NCBI GenBank assembly: GCA_027886185.1 | Contig: WOAB01000040.1 | Span: forward strand, 11,966,001-12,030,000 | Length of the DNA: 64,000 bases | Direction of reading: 5' to 3' | Source: Rheum nobile | Taxonomy: Eukaryota > Streptophyta > Magnoliopsida > Caryophyllales > Polygonaceae | Shown here: piece after piece, positions 23,384 through 33,429 of the stretch | How the letters are laid out: the number at the start of each line of letters is the position of its first letter | Position numbering within the stretch: the first letter of the stretch is position 1 | Notes under the pieces: generated by a model | What the model was told of the DNA's origin: nothing | Databases searched by the model: none | What the model saw: the letters and a program-made list of their open reading frames with translations, nothing else | Translations under genes and position numbers: made by a program

Positions 23384-24706
23384 ACCCACATGCTTATGAG
23401 AATATAATAACAATAATAATAATAATACCCATGGAGCCTCTTTAAAATACTCATATTCTAAGTTCTAATTGCCTAATTTTGGGGACTGTGGGGGAAAATT
23501 GTCACTTTTTGAACCATTTCTGAGTTCTGTTTTAGCCTATGGACACCATTTTGGGCTTCTCAACAGTTGTAGTCGTCGTTGCGGGGTGTTTGAACAATCT
23601 CTGAGAGCTTTGGCTCATTCACTTTCCAGCTGATCCATTTCATAGAGATCTGAAAGGGATGAGTCTGAAGAATCAAATGGGCCTAGGCTGCAAAGTCAGT
23701 GCCAAACATATGAGTTGCGAAATGAGATAAGATCACTATTTTGACTTGATCTAGTAATGAAAATCAAATGAATGTCTGGCCAAACCAAATCTGAAGCTAG
23801 GATCTGTTTGGCATGTCAGATATGGTTACATTGTTTGGTTAGTTATTAAGTAAACACATGTTTATAAGGTAGCTAATATGCCATTTTGATGTCGGTGAAA
23901 CGGACTCAAAACTTGCAGAAGTATTGACTAGTAAACATGTATTTGCTTATAAATTGATTAATGGATGGTGGGAAATTAGGGGGGAAATGAAGTTTGTTTG
24001 CATTTTAGAATGAGTGATTAGCACATGCACTAGTATAACTCATTCACCATTTTCCACGTCAACAGATGTAGAGAACTCAACCATTTGCATCCCTCTTCCA
24101 GCAACAACAATCTCATAACAGTTCTTGTGGGAAACAAATGCAAGAAGAAGAATCATTTAATGACAATGATATAAAGTAAATAGCAGCTCTTCTAGAACAG
24201 AGCGGTTGTTGTGAGGAAAATTCTCAATCGTCGACAAGAAAATTAAGTCTAAAAGTTCAAGAATTCAGTCTTGACGTTACAAAATAATTTCATTGAAATT
24301 CAACTAATCTCGACCGAAATAAGTAATCTCAATTTGTTCATGGTCTAGTGGTTAGCTTCACGTGGTCTAGTGGTTAGTTTTATGCCACTTCCCACATCCC
24401 CAAATAGTAGCCAGCACAAACTGTAAAATCACATCAAAATTTTACATGTGAAAGTGGCTTTCAAGCTATCATCTACCACAAGAGTCATACCAGCTCTGAT
24501 CCACCAGTCACAAGAATCTAGTAACTACAAGATAGACTTCTATATAATACTTATGTAACCTCACGCATTGTACAAGAAAATCTAACGCCCAATTGTTATA
24601 TAAGCCAAGGAATCCACATTGTGAAAATGTTGTACTACATAGGAAAAAGGGCCAACAGATAAAATTGCATTATCATCATTAAGGAATAAGGACACAGGGA
24701 GAAACC
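23384..24706. other. Probable intron/flank of the DUF455-type gene
   Basis: Apart from the possible exon at 24,047-24,140, this region holds mainly low-information sequence, a short AAT microsatellite at 23,402-23,430 and one more dispersed 75-bp unit (24,220-24,310). It borders the splice donor of the exon half at 24,707. Confidence 0.45.
24047..24140 (-). pseudogene. Possible coding exon, family not recognised
   Basis: A minus-strand frame reads NCYEIVVAGRGMQMVEF then STSVDVENGE and a TGA, after a pyrimidine-rich stretch ending CACAAG that could be a splice acceptor. The composition looks coding and unlike the surrounding AT-rich sequence. I cannot assign a family. It could be a 3'-terminal exon of the interrupted gene or a captured fragment. 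Confidence 0.3.
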
Positions 24707-24854
24707 TCATGGACACAATGCTCAACTGCCAGACGTGCCAACAGGTCATTTGAAGTAGCAGTTGCTGAGTCCCATAACCCATCATGTCCAGGGAGCACCC
24801 CGTAAAAAGAGCCTAGTTCCTCTAGTGGAGCAGCAAGGAGTGTGAAATGCTTGC
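24707..24854 (-). pseudogene. 3' half of a DUF455-family gene exon, split by Tat element B
   Basis: Read on the minus strand, the frame gives HFTLLAAPLEELGSFYGVLP, then GHDGLWDSATATSNDLLARL and AVEHCVHE. It then reaches a splice donor, GAG|GTTTCT, at 24,706. This is the highly conserved core of the plant and bacterial DUF455 (ferritin-like) family. The 5' half of the same exon lies 17.8 kb away at 42,660-42,747, on the other side of element B. The other exons were not found, so this is probably a gene fragment or pseudogene. Confidence 0.72.
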
Positions 24855-25368
24855 TGTTTTGGGGCGAAAAGATCTAACTGATCTAAATCGCCTTAAGGAG
24901 GGCAACTAGAAAATTATAGAACAGATTATATCTAAAAGATCCAAATCAAGTAAAGAGCTAGACGAAACAAGATCAATTAGATAGAAAGACAAGCTTATCT
25001 CCCTCGAACTACAGGCTGGTCGAGTAAGATAATTCAGACGTCGGTCGCTTCAAAGTTGCAATAAGGAATCAGACTTATGATAATAATCACAGAGCTAGAG
25101 AATTGTAAACGATAGCTGATAATATTGATAATGATCTCGCATACATGTTTATTTACTTAATCGAACATTTATACATAGATTACATGGTTGTTTTAATCTA
25201 GCCGTTATTCCCCGGATTTTGTGGGAACCATTGAACAGACCACCGAGATTCTTGCCAGTGTCCCTTGCGTTTGGGTCGAGTTTGTTCTATCTTCAGTTGA
25301 ACCAATTCTCACTCTTTTCTGGATCCATGGGCCAAGCGATTTGGGCTTCAAAATTCTCAGGCCCAACA
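24855..25368 (-). repeat. 3' LTR of Tat element B
   Basis: The ends are TGTTTTGGGGCGAAAAGATC and CAGGCCCAACA, shared with 42,149-42,659. A minus-strand TATA-like TGTATAAATG lies at about 25,167-25,178. Confidence 0.92.
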
Positions 25369-25469
25369 ATTGCCCCAAGATCAAAGTGGGCTAGAAAGGG
25401 AACGGTTTCTTGGGTGGTTTGATCTTCTGTAGAGAATCTTTTCTTTCCGATCTCTTCAATAGACGTGGC

Positions 25470-25525
25470 GTCCTGCGATTGGTTCAGCGGTTTTGACCAG
25501 AGAGGAGGCGGTTGGCTTCTTTAAA
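25470..25525 (+). promoter_or_regulatory. Putative promoter of the antisense gene in Tat element B
   Basis: An ATTGG (inverted CCAAT) near 25,477 and a TATA-like CTTTAAATC near 25,518 lie about 110 bases upstream of the first ATG at 25,626. They sit just inside the element, next to the LTR. This rests on motif position only. Confidence 0.35.
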
Positions 25526-25625
25526 TCACCCTCAATTACCTCTATTCACTGCAAGTTCCGCGTCTTGTCAAGGTAATTTCTCTTTCTTTTTCAAAATTTT
25601 CACCATTTTTTTCCTCTCCTCTTTC

Positions 25626-27458
25626 ATGGCGTCTTCTAGATCGAGAAAAGGCAAAGCTCTCATCAGGGATGTAAGCGAGGAAGACGACGCCTTTGTTTCT
25701 CTAAACCTTTTAAACTCGGAAGACTCCTTGCGAGGAACTATGACCCAACTCGAACTTGAGAGAATTTTAGAGGTCGGAGGGTTCCCTGAGGGGACCGTAG
25801 CGCGTCTTCTTTCGTCTTGTGAGCGAGTGGACTGGTACAAAGAGGGTTGGGTATGCTTCTTCGAGTATCCCTTTAAAATCGGTCACTCCTTTCCTTTTTC
25901 TCAACTTGTCCAGAACTTCTTAGCCGTGTTAAAGCTTGCACCTTGTCAAGTCATGTCCCACACATGGCGTTTGCTCATGGTGGTTGACCTCTTAACTACG
26001 GATAATAACTTGGAATTTGATTTTAATGCTTTGTGGTACTCGTATTACCTGAGTAGTCGAGGTTCTTCGAGATTCCAATTACGTCTTCGTCGGGGTAGAA
26101 ATCCAATAGCTTTGAATTTAGATGTCAATGACCGTGAATGGAGATCCCGGTTTTTCTTCATAGAACGTAAATCCCTTGAAAAGGGTTTCAATTATTCTTT
26201 CCTTCTTTCCAACTGGAGAACAACAGGTATCGTGTCTCCTTCTTCAATTTGTTGGCCGAACGACTTCTAAAGTTTTGCTTACATGTATTTCTTTGCAGCG
26301 CCTAATCCAGGAGATCCTAGTGGATTTGAAGAGGTGACTGCCACCTTGCTTGCTTTTCTTGAGGCGGAAAGATCCTTCAAAAACGACAATCTTCTTTTAT
26401 CTGAGCCCAGGGATATGTCGACCTCGTCCGTGTCCGTGACCAAAGGCACCTGTTCGTTCCTACAGGTATGCGTCTGGCTGGTTTTCGGAGTGTTTTTTGT
26501 GCTTATTCTGTTGTGTTATGTTGTCAGCGTCGAGAGGAGGGAGATCCAGTGCTAGGTTATCTGGGAAGAGTTTATTGGAACAACGACTGTCGGTTGCTAA
26601 GGCGACTTCTTCGGCAAAGTTTCTAACTAAGGCCCTTCCATCTGCTGGAGTCATCGCTCTTGATTCTCCTTCATTAAAGGCGTCTGGAGCTAAGAGAAAG
26701 GCGACGGTGTCTTTGAGTCCTTCGCCGGGCATGTTGAGGGAGAGATCGGTGAGCGATTTGCTCCGATTTGTGGATTCGAAGGCCAGAAATGAGATTGGCG
26801 ACCTCCACCCTGGTGATTGTATGGACGAAGCCGCCATCAATGCTTGGAAGGTTAATAAGACAAAAAGTTCTCTTTTCTTTTACATTTTTTTTAAGACACT
26901 AAGCTACACAATGTTATGTAGGTCTTTCAATATTCCATGGTCGCTTCTTCGACTATCCAAGAGTTAAGTGACATGGCAGATAAGCGGATTGCTCGAGCAG
27001 AGGAGCAACTGAAGGTCTCTGAAGGTCGTGTAAAAGATTTGGAGCGTGAAATTTCATTGACCAAGCAGAGCTTCGAGGCTCGTCTGGAAGATGTGAAGGC
27101 TGAGTTGAGGGCTAAGGCCGAGAGGCTCCGTGAAGAGGATGCTCGTACTATTGGAGATGTGGGGGAGTATTACTTCCTCAAGTCTCGTATCGAGAAGATG
27201 GAGGAGTACGCTATGGGTGCCCATGTTGATTGGAAGTTCGATGATGCGAGGGCTGACATGGAGCTTTTGTATCCCAATGGCAACCCGGGAGATGAGCTCT
27301 TCAAACTTGTTGGCTTGGGTAGAGAGGATGAGAAGGAGGAGGCCGATCCTGAGGCTACAGGAGAAGTTGTTGAAGATGTGTCCAAGGTTGGCCTTGAAGT
27401 GACCACGGGTAAGGATCTTGTGCCTGCAGATGTGAACAAGAAGTCCGGTGAATCTTAG
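25626..27458 (+). CDS. Spliced antisense gene of Tat element B: Transposase_28-like plus coiled-coil protein
   Basis: The gene is opposite to gag-pol, between integrase and the 3' LTR. Exon 1 (25,626-26,226) encodes MASSRSRKGKALIRD, then a domain with WVCFFEYPFKIGHSFPFSQ and LKLAPCQVMSHTWRLLMVVD, resembling the 'putative gypsy type transposon' family PF04195. Exon 2 is 26,299-26,465 and keeps frame with exon 1. Exon 3 (26,528-26,850) encodes a basic linker. Exon 4 (26,922-27,458) starts VFQYSMVASSTIQELSD and is a coiled coil with an acidic tail. Junctions 1-2 and 3-4 are in phase with GT-AG borders. The simplest exon 2-3 pair is out of phase, so either another donor is used or this copy is frame-damaged. 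Role unknown. Antisense ORFs here are known from Tat elements such as Grande. Confidence 0.65.
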
Positions 27459-28117
27459 GAAGGTGTAATGAAATTCGTGTAGGGGGGAATCCCATGAACA
27501 TTCTGTTTTTCTTTTCAGAAGTTTTAAGTGACATGTTATGCCCCGTTGAAGAGACGGGATGGATAATGTTTTGGTGACCCGTCTACCATCGCGGGTCGCG
27601 TATTTTGTAGAATGTTTTTATGTTGCGTACCTTGTGTTTGCCTTGTGTGTTTCTTGCAGGTGGATTTTGTCGACTGTGTTTTGGCCGTGATGCGTATTGT
27701 CTGGTCAAAGCGACTTGTAATTTGTAGTTGTTAGTGTAGCATGCTATGTATGTTAGGGAAGATTAGTTTTGTATTGTATAGCAAGGACGTGCACCTTTAT
27801 AAAGGTCAAGTCTTTTTGCGTAAGATGGTGTCCTGTTGTTTGTTTCCTCCATTCCCTATGTGTCGATCGATTTGTGAATGTTGTAAGCTCTTTGTGTTGT
27901 TAATGAGAAGGATATATGTTTGATTGTCAAGCTTTGTCTTCGAGGCCTCTTGTTTTCCTGTTTTAGATTATGTCAAAAAAGTACAAAAAAGGAAGATCTT
28001 GGGGCGACCGTTGGGGGGTGACCCAACGGCCCTCCGATGCTTAAGTCAGTGATCGTTATATAAGTGAATATGATTTGAATGGATGTAAAAAAGTACAGCG
28101 TAAAAATGAAAGAAGGT
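27459..28117. other. Spacer between antisense gene and pol end of Tat element B
   Basis: Non-coding and homologous to 15,904-16,416 of copy A. It contains a self-complementary GACCGTTGGGGGGTGACCCAACGG-like stem near 28,004-28,030, a candidate RNA hairpin between the two converging genes. Confidence 0.6.
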
Positions 28118-28292
28118 TTAGAAATGATACAACTTTAATCGGACTGCGTTCCAACTTCGAGGGATAGGTTGTCCGTCTTTTGTTTCTAGTCGGTATGCTC
28201 CTTGACCGACGACTTCTTTAATGAGGTAAGGTCCTTCCCATTGGGGTGCCAATTTCCCGTCAGTTGGATCTCTGGTATTTTGAAACATCTTC
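28118..28292 (-). pseudogene. C-terminal end of Tat B integrase, cut off by the Athila insertion
   Basis: The minus-strand frame reads KMFQNTRDPTDGKLAPQWEG, then PYLIKEVVGQGAYRLETKDG and SWNAVRLKLYHF, with the stop at 28,118. It continues exactly into WVLRK at 36,795 once the nested element and one TCTTC copy are removed. Confidence 0.88.
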
Positions 28293-29693
28293 TGATAGGT
28301 GCTATTTCATACACCTTTACTAGCAATTACTAGCATGATTTGGAGAGGTTTTGGATGAGTTTTGGTGCTAAGTCTGCGATCCAGATGTTTTGGAGAGAAG
28401 TGAAGAAATCCAAGGTTTTGCAGCTTAGATGGAACATGAGGATGGATGGAGCTGCTGGAGCATCTATGGAGAAGACTACCAACACTTAGTAGGATTGAAG
28501 AGCAGAGAAGAAGAGAGCTGGAGAAATGGGCTCACCGCCCCGCGTCAGAAGTACCGCGGCCCGGCGGTGACTCTCAGTGAAGATGAAGCCCGCGCCAGAG
28601 GATGCCACCGCCCAGCGATGGAAGTTTGACGCCTCGCGGTGGAATTCACCGCCCCGCGGTGGCTGTGCTTAATGACCTCGCGCCAGAGACGATTTAATTT
28701 TCTTTTATGTTTGAGACTTTATTTTATTATTATTTTGTTTCCTTTATTATTTGCATTAGTTTAACCTAGTTTCCTAAGACTATTTAAGCCTCTTTTCTAG
28801 GTTAAGAGAGGGGAGACTTATCATCACTTGATTGCTTCCGTTTTCAGACGTTATTTTCTATAGAGTTTTTCATCCCCTCTGATGGAGAACTAACTTCACC
28901 CTTGTTCTGCTAGACGATTGAAGCAGTACAGTTGATGTGTTTGTGAGATTTTTATTCCTTGTTTTTATCCTTATAAGTGTTGGATTGATTCTCTTGGTTA
29001 TATTGATATTGATTTCTTGTTGTTCTTCTTAGCCTGATCAACTAGGTTGAATGCTTTTCATCAATTGCTAGGATTGCATATAGGGGTTCCGAGTACATAT
29101 CTAGTGGCAAACACAATTGTGCGTATAGGGGTTCCGAGCCTACAATTGTGAGTGAGAATCAGTTGCATGTTAAGTAGGGGAGTGAGTACTTGTACGTCTT
29201 TCTACTTGCATGTATCCTATATCCTTGTGTGCATTGCTATTGCTGTGTTGGTGCTAAGGTACGCTGACAACTGTGAGAATCAGTGGTATTTTATCATTGG
29301 CATAGTAATAAGTCTATTGACAACTGTGAGAATCAATAGTACTTAAGATCAGGGTGGGAACGACTATAAGGATAATTAAAGAACTTGGACGAAATAGATT
29401 TCAGTGATCGAACTTTATCTCTATACTTGTGGATTTCGCTCTAGTAGAACTACTTTTCCTTATCATATTTTCTAAACTAAACTCAATTCATCTGCTTTGT
29501 TTGCTTTGTTCTCTTGATAACTAAACCCCCATTTGTGTTACTTGTCATTCACGGTTGCATACTGCATCAAACCTTCTCTGTGGGATCGACCCTTACTTGT
29601 CTGCTATACTTCTGTTTAGTGGGTTTGTTAGGATAATTTACTTTGATACGGCTAATCAACGACATTTGCTTGTGCATCTTTTAGCCGCCGTCA
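28293..29693 (+). repeat. 5' LTR of the nested Athila-like element
   Basis: It runs from TGATAGGTGCTATTTC to TTTTAGCCGCCGTCA, 1,401 bases. A TATA-like GACTATTTAAGCC lies at 28,777-28,790. U3 carries GC-rich CCGCGG/CCGCCCCGCG motifs (28,530-28,690). The R/U5 part has two GTATAGGGGTTCCGAG copies (29,078 and 29,124) and two GACAACTGTGAGAATCA copies (29,266 and 29,320). Confidence 0.93.
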
Positions 29694-29697
29694 AATT

Positions 29698-29715
29698 TGG
29701 CGCCGTTGCCGGGGA
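29698..29715 (+). other. Primer binding site, tRNA-Asp type
   Basis: TGGCGCCGTTGCCGGGGA, four bases after the LTR, is the standard Athila primer site and matches the tRNA-Asp acceptor end. Confidence 0.88.
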
Positions 29716-29769
29716 GGGTTTTTGTTTGTTGTGTGTTTTCATGATTGATTTTTGGTGGAGACCTATCTT

Positions 29770-31790
29770 ATGGTCGACACCCGTAGTACTGACCCTATTC
29801 TAGCTCCTTTCGATCCAGAGGTTGACAGATCTTTCCTTAGGAACTTGCGCAATCAAAGGGAAGACGAAGAAGACGGAATAGAGACAGTTGAGACCGTTGA
29901 GGCTGAAACTATCGAGACAGAAACCGTTGAGACTGTCAATACCCCAGCCGTTGCAATGGCTGGAACTGGAACCCTGAGAGAACTTACTGAGCCGAATATA
30001 GGGGCGCAGCCCCTAGCTGTCATCATCCCTGCGCTAGGAGAAGGGGTGAACTTTGAATTGAAGTCGGGAGTTGTTGCTTATCTCCCTAAATTCCACGGGC
30101 TAAGTGGAGAGGATCCGATTTCTCACCTGGGCAAATTCCACAATGTCTGTATGACGATGAAGCCCAGGAATGTGATGGAAGACCAGATCAAGATGAGAGC
30201 TTTTGGTTTCTCCCTACTCGACTCTGCGAGCGATTGGTATTACCACCTGTCGCCAGGAACCATAGATACATGGACTAAACTGCACAAAGCATTCCTGGAC
30301 AAGTACTTTCCCACGAAGAAGGCGAATGCTTTGAAAAAGGCAATTGCCAACATTGAGCAGGTTGGTGATGAGACGCTGTATGATTATCTAGAGAGGTACA
30401 AGAGGCTCTGTTCCAGCTGCCCATTCCACGGATATGCCAAGCAGGACCTTGTCCTTTATCTACACAACGGTCTGTTGGACCAGGAGAGGAGAATGGTTGA
30501 TGCTGCATGCGGTGGAAGTATTCTAAACCTGACACCGGATGAGACTATGGAGAGACTCCAGGAGATGAGTGAGAGTACCAGGAGCTTCGGGAAGACGTAC
30601 CAGAGAAAGGGGGTCAATGCTGTGACCCCTGTAGGACCAAGCCCGGTGGTGACTGAGTTGGCCGAGCTGAAAGAGTTGGTGCTGAGGATGGCGAACCAGA
30701 ATGCCCCTCAACAAGTTAAAGCGTGTGGACTTTGCTCTAACCAGTCCCACCATACCGATACCTGTCCCCAGCTGCAAGAGGAAGGTGTTGCTAAAGTAAA
30801 CGATGTAGGAGGTTACGGACCCCCTAGACCACAATATGGTGGACAGCCCAATTACAATCAGAGAGGGCGTGACCACCCAGGCTTTAGATGAAGTGACCCT
30901 CAAGGTGGTCTACAACCAATGCAGCAACAGCAGTACCAGTCGGCGCAACAACAGTACCAGCAGAGAGCCCCTTATCAACAAAGGCCCCAAGGCCAAACAT
31001 CTGGAGCTTCTACTGAGGATATGCTAAAGGCTCTGACTCAGCACTTTGCCACACATGTGCAGGCTACTGAGTCGAGTATTAAGAACATGGAGAGGCAAAT
31101 TGGTCAGTTAGCCGATGAGGTGACCAAGATTAACCAAAGGGCATCAAATTCCCTACCATCCCAGACCACTGTGAATCCCAGAGAGAACGTGAGTGCTATC
31201 ACGCTCAGAAGTGGTAAGAAGTTGATCGTTGTTCACAATGCTGAAGAGGAGAACAAGTTTGAGAAGGAAGAAATCACTGACCGCCCCGCGGCAAACCCCA
31301 CCGCGGCCCGGCCAGAAACTAAGGGAGGAACCAGTAAAGGAGTTTCATTGCCACTGCCCCGCGGCGACCCTCACCGCGACCCGGCGCCTGAACCTAGTAA
31401 AGACACCGCGACCCCACCGCCCCGCGACGCAGTTTCACGCCCCGCGATAGGCTCGCCACAACCTGGTCCACAAAACTATGTCTCCGCTGAAGAGACCTAT
31501 GATAATTACGTTCGCCCCGCGTTCCCTCCTCTAGGTTTGGAGAAGCCCCCAACACCTTTTCCCGAGCCGCTAAAGGCAAAGAGAGTTGTCGACGACAGTG
31601 ACCTGTTCGAGACATTTCAGAACTGTGAGGTGAACATTCCCCTGCTCAAGCTTATAAAGGTTATCCCGAGATATGCCAAGTTCTTAAAGGAGCTATGCAC
31701 GGTGAAAAGGACTCAAAAGCAGAAGACCCAAAAGAAGAGTCTAGTGGGTTCACAAGTTTATGCGGTAGTTCAGAGCGTCTGCCCGCAAAA
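29770..31790 (+). pseudogene. gag of the nested Athila-like element (one in-frame stop)
   Basis: The first good ATG is at 29,770 (MVDTRSTDP). After an acidic ETVE-repeat segment comes the Retrotrans_gag domain, with YLPKFHGLSGEDPISHLGKF, DWYYHLSPGTIDTW, KYFPTKKANALKK and YDYLERYKRLCSSCPFHG. A zinc knuckle CGLCSNQSHHTDTC follows near 30,723. A TGA at 30,889 interrupts FR*SDPQGG, where a Trp codon is likely. The frame then continues through a glutamine-rich stretch, a coiled coil and a Pro/Ala-rich segment encoded by GC-rich repeats. Near 31,785 a one-base shift separates it from protease. Confidence 0.85.
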
Positions 31791-32624
31791 TGCAAGGATC
31801 CAGGTACTTTTACTATTCCTATCACTATAGGTGGGCATCTCTTTGAGAAAGCATTGCTAGACTTGGGTGCCTCAATTAATGTTCTACCCTATTCATTGAT
31901 TGAAAAATTGGAATTAGGACCCTTGCATGATTCTAACATTGTCATACAACTTGCTGATGGATCATGTGTGCCCCCTAAGGGTATAGTGGAAGATGTTCTT
32001 GTTAGGATAGGTTCTTTGATTTTCCCTGCTGATTTCTTTGTTATGGACATGGATTATGATGAACAATTTGCTCCTGTTATGCTAGGACGACCTTTTATGA
32101 AAACTTCCATGACAAAGATTGATGTAGATAGTGGAACTTTGACTATGGAATTTGATGGAATTATATTTGAACATAATATTCATAAAGCCAACTCCATTGA
32201 ATTTTCCACCCCTCTCTGCATTAGTGATATTGATAATTCTGTGCATGAAAATGTTAAAACTGATGCAGTGGAGACCGTAGTTGAGTGTTCCACTAATGAA
32301 GGACCTATTGAGTTGCATGAAGTGCGTGTTGGTAATGTCCTGCTAGATGATGTAGGAAGTTCTATTCCCTCTACTTTGGGCACTGGCCCCCCTGCACTAA
32401 CCATACAAGGTTGTAAGCCTTTATCTAGTGACGTGCAGCATATTCAGGTTAAGCCATATCAGCCCCCACATCGTTCTAAGTTTGGGAGAGACACTCCAAA
32501 GGAAGTACAGATGGAGTCAATGGCAAAGAGGGAACATGGTCTAAAGTTTAAACCTTTCCATGAGAGGTCTCCACAGGAGGAGACGAGTAGGAGGATTCCA
32601 AGGGGATCCTACTCTAAATGGTGA
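31785..32624 (+). pseudogene. Aspartic protease region of the nested Athila-like element
   Basis: The frame reads LPAKCKDPGTFTIPITIG, then KALLDLGASINVLPYSLIEK (DLG in place of DTG, usual for Athila) and PVMLGRPFMKTSMTKIDVD. The tail (KREHGLKFKPFHER...) stops at 32,622. The next sequence is already the post-integrase untranslated region, so the pol domains were deleted between about 32,620 and 32,640. The frameshift into gag could be a mutation or a programmed site. With the gag stop present, mutation is likelier. Confidence 0.82.
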
Positions 32625-33429
32625 CGGATCTGCACTACGTCGAGCCAACGACGATAACCAAGGCGTTGTCCGGGAGGCAACCCGTGTTAGTCCTTCTTTG
32701 TTTTTTTCCTTTCATTAGATTATTTTCATAGTTTATTTTGCTTTGTTTCGTTCGCCTGTTACTCACATTTCAGGTACGAAAGTAAACCCGAGAAGAGATG
32801 TGGTACCCAGCCAGTTTCACCGCCCCGCGGTGAAGGTCAGGTATAACCTCTCGACTTTTTATTTAAAAAAAAAAGGCAAGAATAATGGGCCCCGAAAAAA
32901 CCTTAAACGGGTGAGTAAAAGCTTATTTCTTCAGTGGTAACTAAGGTTTTGACGGATTGGGTTCCCTCTGGTGGGCCAAGATCTCTCTTTTGGGCCATGG
33001 TACATAACCGGCCCATCACCCCCTTTGTCCTTTCCCTTTCCCTGACCTAGCCCCACTTTCTCTTACCAACCCCATTCCAACGCCCCCCTCAAGCTCCCAC
33101 ATCTATTTCCTTCTATCTCCCCCAAATCCCTATCGACCTTGAGCCAAATCTAGCCCCAAATCCCCATTTTGGAGTCTAGCCTCACAAACAAGCCCAAACA
33201 CAACCCCATCGCGTCGCGTTTGTCCCGCCTCGCCGTTGCTCCGCCTCGCGCTGCCCCCGCTTCGCGTCGCTGCTGCCACCGCCCCACGCCGACTTTGCCG
33301 TGACCCAGCCATAGCTCCCAGTTTCTCACCGCGACCCTACCGCCCCGCACTGAGACTCTCCAGGCTGCGTGTTTGTTTGCTTGTAAGTTCTCTAGATTGC
33401 CTTGCTTTGAGCACTTCAATTCCCTACTT

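Noticed and set aside
24345..24400. Two copies of TGGTCTAGTGGTTAG, a tRNA A-box-like phrase
   Set aside because: No B-box or acceptor stem follows at the right distance, so it is neither a tRNA gene nor a demonstrable SINE.
25568..25840. Minus-strand frame opposite exon 1 of the antisense gene
   Set aside because: A shadow. The plus strand has conserved domain text and splice sites.
29555..29803. 82-residue frame crossing the Athila LTR end and PBS
   Set aside because: It spans R/U5 and the primer site. The gag ATG at 29,770 is in another frame.
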